Assembly (NCBI GenBank): GCA_023228295.1
Contig: JALOBP010000042.1
Location: 1-25,782, forward strand
Direction: 5' to 3'
Source: Methanoregula sp.
GTDB taxonomy: Archaea; Halobacteriota; Methanomicrobia; Methanomicrobiales; Methanospirillaceae
DNA length: 25,782 nt
Below, in pieces: positions 21,571 through 25,782 of the stretch. Within the stretch, counting starts at the first letter, position 1. Every line of letters begins with the position of its first letter. The notes below the pieces were generated by a model. It was given only the letters and a program-made list of their open reading frames with translations. It was not told where the DNA came from and ran no database searches. The translations under genes were made by a program, and so were the position numbers.

Positions 21571-22077
21571 TTAGAAGCTTTCAAAATGCCCTCCTTTTGA
21601 CTGATATATGTCATGAAGATCGTAAGATATTTGAACAAATAATTCTGATATTGCCCATTCGTTAATTTCATCAATATTTTTACTGTGCTTTATTTTATCC
21701 ATTCCTTGAGATATGCCATCTGTCATGTCTGAAAATGTTTGAGATGCTAGTTTAAAAAGTTGCTTTAGCTCATTTAATGTTAAACTATAGGTTATGTCAT
21801 GAGAAAATTTATTTCTAATCTTATTGATTATAGTTAAGACATTCTTTTGTTTTTTATCAATATTATTAATTTCAAAATTGAGTTGTATTAATTTTTGATG
21901 ACTTAAATTTTCAGATAGGTTTTTAAGTAAAGGGTCATGAATCTCAATTAATTTACGTAGTAGAAATTCCACCATTAAATGTCCTTTGATAAAAGGTGGT
22001 ATTAAGTGATCAGGTTCAACTCCTTTATCATACAGCACAGTAAAAATATCTACATTGTTTTTGTCTTTATTTGTCAT
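21571..22077 (-). CDS. HEPN-like protein with RNKFSH motif, cassette cargo
   Basis: A 168-aa, all-helical, soluble protein. Residues near 88-97 read KIRNKFSHDI, an R-x4-H motif in a helical bundle as in HEPN-domain ribonucleases and DUF4145-like proteins (RNxFAH). The N-terminal half (IKGHLMVEFLLRKLIEIHDPLL) also fits the first HEPN helices. HEPN proteins often act as toxins or in anti-phage defence, usually with an MNT antitoxin, but no partner gene is visible in this cassette. The stop codon is 12 nt from the outer box GTTATGTG and the start 19 nt from CACATAAC, so the gene fills the cassette. The family call is based on motif and helix pattern only. Confidence 0.55.
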   Translation of the reverse strand: MTNKDKNNVDIFTVLYDKGVEPDHLIPPFIKGHLMVEFLLRKLIEIHDPLLKNLSENLSHQKLIQLNFEINNIDKKQKNVLTIINKIRNKFSHDITYSLTLNELKQLFKLASQTFSDMTDGISQGMDKIKHSKNIDEINEWAISELFVQISYDLHDIYQSKGGHFESF

Positions 22078-22095
22078 AAATTAAATCGAGCATTT

Positions 22096-22200
22096 CACAT
22101 AACGTTACGAGTATCCGAAGTTTTTCTGTAGCGTAGCGGAAGAAAAATTTGGGTGGAGGCTTTTGAATAAAAGCCGTAACCGGATACTCGTTGTTAGCTG
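22096..22200. repeat. attC-like element G
   Basis: Outer boxes are CACATAAC (22096-22103) and GTTAGCTG (22193-22200). Inner arms CGAGTATCCG (22108-22117) and CGGATACTCG (22181-22190) pair perfectly. Inside are TTTTTCTGTAGCGTAGCGGAAG and TTGGGTGGAGGCTTTTG...AAAAGCCGTAACC. The left box pairs with the right box of F, framing the HEPN-like cassette. Confidence 0.85.
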
Positions 22201-22267
22201 ATGTATTCCTTTTCTTTTGTTTTCTGATAAGAAAACTAGTTTTAAAAAATTTTAAATTTCTTTTTCC

Positions 22268-22319
22268 GTTTTGGGCGAAGGGCAGAGGGGATTAAGGGGT
22301 GAATGCCCGAGCCCAAAAC
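22268..22319. repeat. G-loop hairpin v
   Basis: GTTTTGGGC pairs with GCCCAAAAC and GGGCA with TGCCC, loop GAGGGG-N5-GGGGTGAA. It starts 75 nt after the GTT box of element G and stands 9 nt past the stop codon of the exchanger gene (minus strand). Confidence 0.8.
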
Positions 22320-22328
22320 ACCATTGTT

Positions 22329-23258
22329 TTATCTGTTCATTATAAATTCTGTTAAGGCATAAATTATCCAAAAAGCTAATAATATAAACCCTTCTTTTCT
22401 TGAAATTTTTCGGCCGGATTTCATAAAACTCAAAAGCACAAGCGATGCAACAACCATAAATGCACCCGTTATGTAAATAATTTTTACAGGAAAAGAAAAG
22501 GGGCTAATGACCGCAAGAATTCCCACGACTATGGTAGCATCTGCCAATACCGATCCCATAATGTCGCCAATCGCGAGTCCATCGTCTTTTTTCTTTACTG
22601 ATTTTAGAGAATAAAATAATTCTGGTATTGTAGTCCCTAAGCTAACTACAAGCATAGCTATAAGAATGGGTGATATTTTTAGAGCGTGCGCTAAATCAGT
22701 CGCAGATGTTACGGTAAAATGGGAACCAACCAATAGCATCGCCATAGCCACGAGAAGGAACAGAAAAATTTTGTATTTGCCATCGCCGTTATGCAAACGC
22801 TCGGAAACTTCCACGCCATTTTTGAAAACAAGGTAATAGAAAAGAGAACCGGCAAGAATAAGAGCCACACCTTCAATCCGTGAATAACTGCCATTTAATC
22901 CAAAAAGAAGTGGCAAGAACAAAAAAAACGGATATAGGCGAACATTTTTTAATATTTTGCTTTCAATTCTTATTCCACGCCCAGCGTATATTATTAAGAT
23001 TGCAAAAATTAGAGTGAGGTCTGCCACGTTTGATCCGAATAATGTTCCAAGCCCAAATTCAGGAATCCCAGCTATGGCTGAATTTATAGAAATAAGTGTT
23101 TCGGGAATAATCGAAATAAAGGCGACAATTACAAAGCCCACAATATATTTAGAAAAATGAAAATTTTCCGCCAGCTTGGCAGAATACTTTGTTGCTAATG
23201 TCGCACCCTTAACAACGAGTAGCAAAGAAAAAATAAATAATAATAGGTTTTCAGTCAT
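22329..23258 (-). CDS. CaCA-family Na+/Ca2+ exchanger-like membrane protein, cassette cargo
   Basis: A 309-aa polytopic membrane protein of about ten helices. The two alpha-repeats of the Ca2+/cation antiporter family are visible: FVIVAFISIIPETLISINSAIAG...GTLFGSNVADLTLIFAIL in the first half, and AMLVVSLGTTIPELFYSLKSV...GDIMGSVLADATIVVGILAV in the second, each holding the conserved PE and GS-N/V-x-A-D residues that line the ion path. YrbG-like bacterial proteins have the same length and plan. The second GS motif lacks the Asn, so ion preference could differ. It is the sole gene of its cassette. Upstream on the minus strand TTGCCA and TAATAC are spaced 17 nt, a weak promoter candidate. Confidence 0.88.
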   Translation of the reverse strand: MTENLLLFIFSLLLVVKGATLATKYSAKLAENFHFSKYIVGFVIVAFISIIPETLISINSAIAGIPEFGLGTLFGSNVADLTLIFAILIIYAGRGIRIESKILKNVRLYPFFLFLPLLFGLNGSYSRIEGVALILAGSLFYYLVFKNGVEVSERLHNGDGKYKIFLFLLVAMAMLLVGSHFTVTSATDLAHALKISPILIAMLVVSLGTTIPELFYSLKSVKKKDDGLAIGDIMGSVLADATIVVGILAVISPFSFPVKIIYITGAFMVVASLVLLSFMKSGRKISRKEGFILLAFWIIYALTEFIMNR

Positions 23259-23309
23259 AATTTAGTTATTCAGGTTAGGTAAGTATTATTGTACTTTATT
23301 TATCTTGGC

Positions 23310-23440
23310 AAATAAATCGTTTTCGGAGCTGAGCGGAGAAAACACCTTATTCCCCTCTATAATTAAAGAAAAAGAAATTTGAAAATTTTTTAAAACAAAT
23401 GGGCGATAGCCCAGAAAAGAAAAGGAATATTTCAGCTAAC
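23310..23440. repeat. 131-nt conserved cassette end, copy 2
   Basis: Same length as 19522-19652 with about four differences. It carries the CGTTTTCGGAGC...GAGAAAACACC hairpin, the AAATTTGAAAATTTTTTAAAAC segment in part, the GGGCGATAGCCC hairpin, and ends in CAGCTAAC of element H. Confidence 0.85.
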
Positions 23441-23537
23441 GTTCGCGTATATCTGATGTCCGCCGAAGTTTTAGCGTAGGCGGATATGGGTGGAGGCTTT
23501 TGTATAAAAGCCGTAACCAGATATACGCTGTTATCGG
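23433..23537. repeat. attC-like element H
   Basis: Outer boxes are CAGCTAAC (23433-23440) and GTTATCGG (23530-23537). Inner arms GCGTATATCTG (23445-23455) and CAGATATACGC (23518-23528) are identical to those of D. Inside is ATGGGTGGAGGCTTTTG...AAAAGCCGTAACC. Its right box has no visible partner downstream, so it is the last element in the window. Confidence 0.85.
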
Positions 23538-23954
23538 ATGTAATTAAAAGTTTTATTTTGCGAAGCAAAATATTATTTGGGGCTATTTTTTATTTTTTTC
23601 CAATCCCAGATATTTACTCCCATGCAGTCTGTGGTAGTTTTTCATTTCTGCGTAGGGCTGTTCGATTTTGTATCTTTGTTTTCGTTGCACTTGTTAATTG
23701 TATCAGATTTTTTTGAATTTTGGAATTTTAAGCACAAAAAATACCTATTTTAAAGCCTCAATTGTGAATTTATTCCTAGGCATGGAACCTCATAAATATA
23801 GGGAATTGTAAGGTTTTTTCAGGGGTCTGTCCATGCCTAGTATTTAAGGAGGTTTGGTTTGGTTTTTGGGGACAAAATGAGACAAACGAGACACGGGACA
23901 GCTCCTGTTTCATTTTAGGAAATTGAGATACTATCGTGTCTTAAAAAAAATTAT
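23538..23954. other. intergenic stretch with a cruciform-type inverted repeat
   Basis: I see no gene. Just after element H is TATTTTGC-GAA-GCAAAATA, similar to hairpins at other cassette starts. At 23776-23786 CTAGGCATGGA pairs with TCCATGCCTAG at 23830-23840, with an inner AACCT / AGGTT pair. Beyond that the sequence contains GAGACAAACGAGACACGGGACAG. The change in base composition suggests that the array ends here. Confidence 0.55.
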
Positions 23955-23958
23955 AAAG

Positions 23959-23993
23959 AAAAAAGAGGAGATTCAGTTTTTAACCGAATCTCC
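23959..23993 (-). terminator. rho-independent terminator of the radical SAM operon
   Basis: On the minus strand GGAGATTCGGTT and AACTGAATCTCC form a 12-bp stem (one mismatch) with a short loop, followed by TCTTTTTTC. It begins 10 nt past the stop of the 46-aa peptide. Confidence 0.88.
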
Positions 23994-24003
23994 TTGCTAT
24001 AGT

Positions 24004-24144
24004 TTACTGCGAGACCGCCACGATCTTCAGGGCTTCTTGACTTGCCACAGCTTCCCTTGCTACCTCCTTCGTTTTTTCGTCCTTCTTCTTGACCGTGATT
24101 TTGGTCACCTTCTGACTGTCCAAAACAGCTTTGCATTTCGACAT
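24004..24144 (-). CDS. 46-aa candidate RiPP precursor peptide
   Basis: A short gene that ends the radical SAM operon. It begins MSKCKAVLDSQKV, has a Lys-rich centre (TVKKKDEKTKEVA), and ends EALKIVAVSQ. There is one cysteine (Cys4), no membrane segment and no Gly-Gly leader site. Translation signals are exceptionally strong: AAAGGAGGTGA (24151-24161) stands 6 nt before the ATG. The stop of the preceding gene lies within that site, so the two are coupled. A terminator follows at once. Position after a radical SAM protein and the strong ribosome site suggest a highly made substrate peptide, but the modified residues are unknown. It could instead be a small accessory or binding protein. Confidence 0.7.
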   Translation of the reverse strand: MSKCKAVLDSQKVTKITVKKKDEKTKEVAREAVASQEALKIVAVSQ

Positions 24145-24150
24145 AACCGC

Positions 24151-24161
24151 TCACCTCCTTT
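24151..24161 (-). promoter_or_regulatory. full-length Shine-Dalgarno site of the 46-aa gene
   Basis: AAAGGAGGTGA on the minus strand can pair with the 16S rRNA 3' end over 11 nt, 6 nt before the ATG at 24144. It contains the TGA stop codon of the upstream gene. Most other genes in the window lack such a site. Confidence 0.85.
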
Positions 24162-24717
24162 CATTGATGAGTGACCTAAGAGGTGTGATAACCTCAAAGG
24201 TGTTGGGGCCTTCAGGAAAGGCCGAGATTGCATCAACATCTCTGTAAGAAGTCAGAACTTCATTAAGCAGATCGGGTGATGTTTGTTTTAGTATTTCAAC
24301 CGCCTGCGCGATGAATGCTGCCTTGGTCTCGCCGTTGATATCGCGAGAGAATTTGCAGTCCTTATGTAGAACAAGCAAAACCTCTTCATCAGCTGTCACG
24401 AGTCCCACCGGATACATCCTACACACCAGAGGTCTTGAATCATATATCGAACAAAGTCCATCCCGCCTCAGTTTGCATGGCGGTTTGGGTTTATTGATCA
24501 ACAACGACCCATCAACTTCTTCGAACGAGTGGATAAAAAAGGTACTATCGTTTATTTCTACTATGGGAACATCAAGATCATACAGTGAGGATGCCTCTTC
24601 TTTCAGAAGCCACACATACCCCTCACAGTCATGATCTTTGCATTCTGCACAAACGGGGCGAATGTCCCTGTAAAGAAAACTCAACTCTAAGCACAGTTTA
24701 CGCAGATGACTGTTCAT
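24151..24717 (-). CDS. YkgJ-family cysteine-cluster protein
   Basis: A 188-aa soluble protein with the YkgJ (zinc/iron-chelating) Cys pattern: CAECKDHDC at residues 23-31, PCKLRRDGLC at 80-89 and DSRPLVCRMYP at 93-103, the typical C...GxCxIYxxRPxxCRxYP motif, and a further Cys in LVLHKDCKF. The cluster probably binds a metal or Fe-S centre; the role of this family is not well known. The ATG at 24717 is preferred over a TTG at 24723 because GGAGG lies 7 nt before it. The start overlaps the radical SAM gene by 20 nt and the stop overlaps the ribosome site of the 46-aa gene, so all three are translationally coupled. It may assist the radical SAM enzyme. Confidence 0.85.
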   Translation of the reverse strand: MNSHLRKLCLELSFLYRDIRPVCAECKDHDCEGYVWLLKEEASSLYDLDVPIVEINDSTFFIHSFEEVDGSLLINKPKPPCKLRRDGLCSIYDSRPLVCRMYPVGLVTADEEVLLVLHKDCKFSRDINGETKAAFIAQAVEILKQTSPDLLNEVLTSYRDVDAISAFPEGPNTFEVITPLRSLINERR

Positions 24718-25642
24718 TGTCAACCCTCCTTTCCTTTAAAATTGGGCAATTTTCTGATTCATTGAGCAGCACGCTAATGCCCTGCATGCTAAACAATGCA
24801 TATCTGCAAATGCAGTTTCTCGGAATAGCTACTTCCGAAAAGAATCGACTCATTTTGCCCTCAATCTCCTGATCAAGGATATGAGCAATTTTTTGCTCCG
24901 GAGATTTAAATGCTATCTCCACGCAAGCATAGATTCTTCCATCAGAAGCAAGATAAACCGAGTCTGAAGAAATCGAACAGCCCGAGTCGTGAGAAACATG
25001 TCCCACATCTGCGATCTTCTGAAATTGGGACAATATGCGATCCAGTCTACAAGAAGTCTTCTCCTGTCCGAGAAGCAAGTACCGATTTTTTGACGCCCTC
25101 CCTTCCATGTTGATTTCATTAAAATGAAAACTCCCAACCCCAATGGAGATAAGTTCCTCCATAAGAAGATCGAGTGAATTTTCATTTAACGAGTGTATCG
25201 TGACATAAACAGACAGATCAATGCCTGCATCCATAGCTTTCCTTGTGGATTGTATGGATTTTTCGTATGTTCCTTTTCCTCTCAGATACTCGTGGACTTG
25301 TTTCTGCCCATCAATACTGATTGCCATGTGCTTAATGTATCGCCCGTACTTCCTCAGAAAGACATCATCTAGCATTGTCCCGTTGGTAATTAAGTCTAGG
25401 CCTAATCCAGAAGCATGTGCCTCCTGGATGATTAGACCCAGATCTTTTCGCATAAGAGGCTCTCCGCCAGTAAGTCTGAGAGTTTTTCCTCCGAGCTGGA
25501 CAATGCGAGATATGACCCTGAGTGAATCCTGGGTTGTCATTTCCTGACCGCCACAACCTCCGAATATACAGTGGAGGCATTTCAAGTTGCAGTCTTTTGT
25601 GATTTCCCAGTGCCAATTCCGCACCGTCAGCTCTCTTTTCAT
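24698..25642 (-). CDS. radical SAM protein with SPASM/twitch-like C-terminus
   Basis: A 314-aa enzyme. CNLKCLHC at residues 18-25 is the CxxxCxxC site for the AdoMet-binding 4Fe-4S cluster. RLTGGEPLMRKDL has the GGEP motif at 59-62, and AISIDGQKQVHEYLRG is the usual beta-4/5 region. The C-terminal third has extra cysteines at 198, 222, 240, 277, 279 and 299 (DSGCSISS..., GRIYACVEI, RNCICRYALF, ENCPI), as in SPASM or twitch domains with auxiliary clusters. Such enzymes commonly modify peptides. An AAGGAG site lies 6 nt before the ATG, and the upstream partial gene ends 3 nt before it. GC content is clearly higher than in the cassette array. The substrate is presumably the 46-aa peptide at 24004-24144. 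Confidence 0.9.
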   Translation of the reverse strand: MKRELTVRNWHWEITKDCNLKCLHCIFGGCGGQEMTTQDSLRVISRIVQLGGKTLRLTGGEPLMRKDLGLIIQEAHASGLGLDLITNGTMLDDVFLRKYGRYIKHMAISIDGQKQVHEYLRGKGTYEKSIQSTRKAMDAGIDLSVYVTIHSLNENSLDLLMEELISIGVGSFHFNEINMEGRASKNRYLLLGQEKTSCRLDRILSQFQKIADVGHVSHDSGCSISSDSVYLASDGRIYACVEIAFKSPEQKIAHILDQEIEGKMSRFFSEVAIPRNCICRYALFSMQGISVLLNESENCPILKERRVDNEQSSA

Positions 25643-25645
25643 TGT

Positions 25646-25782
25646 TCACTCCTTGATAATGTCTATTGCCTTGACTTGATCTAGGACAGACACAAACTTC
25701 CTCACCTCATCCTCGTCTACGAATTCAGCATTCATATCTATCAGTGCTTTTTCATGCGTCGCGCCTGATAGTATTTGTTTCA
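25646..25782 (-). CDS. partial upstream gene of the radical SAM operon (C-terminal end only)
   Basis: The frame is open from the window edge to a TGA at 25646-25648, giving about 45 residues ending FVSVLDQVKAIDIIKE. It is charged and helical (NAEFVDEDEVRKFVSVLDQV). The stop lies 3 nt before the radical SAM start codon, so it belongs to the same operon. The length of the gene is unknown. A short RRE/PqqD-like peptide chaperone would be a natural partner here, and the end is compatible with one, but the visible part is too short to assign. Confidence 0.6.
   Translation of the reverse strand, partial: KQILSGATHEKALIDMNAEFVDEDEVRKFVSVLDQVKAIDIIKE

Larger units (their letters stand above)
11932..23537. 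mobile_element. integron-like gene-cassette array (attC-like elements A-H, no integrase seen)
   Basis: Eight related imperfect palindromes divide this stretch into gene-sized units. Outer boxes end in AAC at the left and begin with GTT at the right, as in attC sites. Inner arms pair within an element, while outer boxes pair across a unit, as expected for cassettes cut at the outer box. All genes in complete units lie on the minus strand. No integrase or transposase gene is present, so within this window it resembles a cluster of attC sites lacking an integrase. The B-C interval (12651-13820) breaks the pattern: it holds a plus-strand gene and a tRNA, and its end boxes do not match. The attC call is an inference from structure and was not scored with a covariance model. 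Confidence 0.65.

Noticed and set aside
12559..23537. CRISPR array
   Set aside because: The repeated elements are about 100-180 nt, palindromic, diverged, and separated by gene-sized units; there are no short regular spacers and no cas genes.
23951..24154. 67-aa minus-strand frame over the end of the radical SAM operon
   Set aside because: It starts within the Shine-Dalgarno region, runs into the terminator, and its composition (Gly/Ser/Lys-rich) is unconvincing. The 46-aa frame in another phase has the correct spacing and stops before the terminator.
24718..24723. TTG start for the YkgJ-like gene
   Set aside because: The TTG lies directly next to the GGAGG site; the ATG 6 nt further on has the proper 7-nt spacing.
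23541..25782. Chimeric contig at the change in base composition
   Set aside because: The change is real but horizontal transfer explains it equally well; without read coverage I cannot call a misassembly.

Overview
The window looks like a chromosome segment of an uncultivated, AT-rich bacterium, most likely a Patescibacteria (CPR/Parcubacteria-type) genome. This rests on small compact genes with few Shine-Dalgarno sites, many short palindromic repeats of the 'GTCATT-CCCGC' and 'GGGATTGCTTCGTCG' type, and a surface protein with VYxxxNGKxxxxP-like repeats. It is an inference; no 16S rRNA or ribosomal protein is present to confirm it.

Region 1 (1-11.8 kb) is a conserved backbone: undecaprenyl diphosphate synthase, RarA, a Phd/RelE-type toxin-antitoxin pair, two GT4 glycosyltransferases, tRNA-Thr(TGT), an 861-aa membrane-anchored surface protein, two GT2 glycosyltransferases and MreB. 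It fits an envelope and polysaccharide theme. Palindromic repeats sit between the genes and also in frame inside both GT4 genes, much as Rickettsia palindromic elements do.

Region 2 (11.9-23.5 kb) is accessory. Eight attC-like imperfect palindromes (A-H) separate gene units, and every gene in a complete unit is on the minus strand. The inner arms (e.g. GCGTATATCTG / CAGATATACGC) match within one element. The outer boxes (e.g. CAGCTAAC / GTTAGCTG) match across a cassette, as expected if the crossover is at the outer box of an integron-type cassette. No integrase is in the window. Cargo: a lipoprotein, a membrane protein, a four-gene restriction-modification plus CBASS-like operon, an SDR enzyme, a histidine-phosphatase-like protein lying inside the hairpin of one attC-like element, a HEPN-like protein, and a Na+/Ca2+ exchanger-like protein. 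Between elements B and C lies a GC-rich plus-strand gene with its own promoter and terminator, then a tRNA-Gln(TTG) carrying a 40-nt structured insertion in its D-loop. Two cassettes with unrelated cargo share nearly identical ends. Four cassette starts carry a hairpin with a conserved G-rich loop at a fixed distance of 72-79 nt.

Region 3 (23.5-25.8 kb) differs in character, with higher GC and strong Shine-Dalgarno sites. It is a minus-strand operon of a partial gene, a radical SAM protein with extra C-terminal cysteines, a YkgJ-like cysteine-cluster protein, and a 46-aa peptide with an exceptionally strong ribosome binding site, closed by a terminator. This is a candidate radical-SAM peptide-modification (RiPP) locus.
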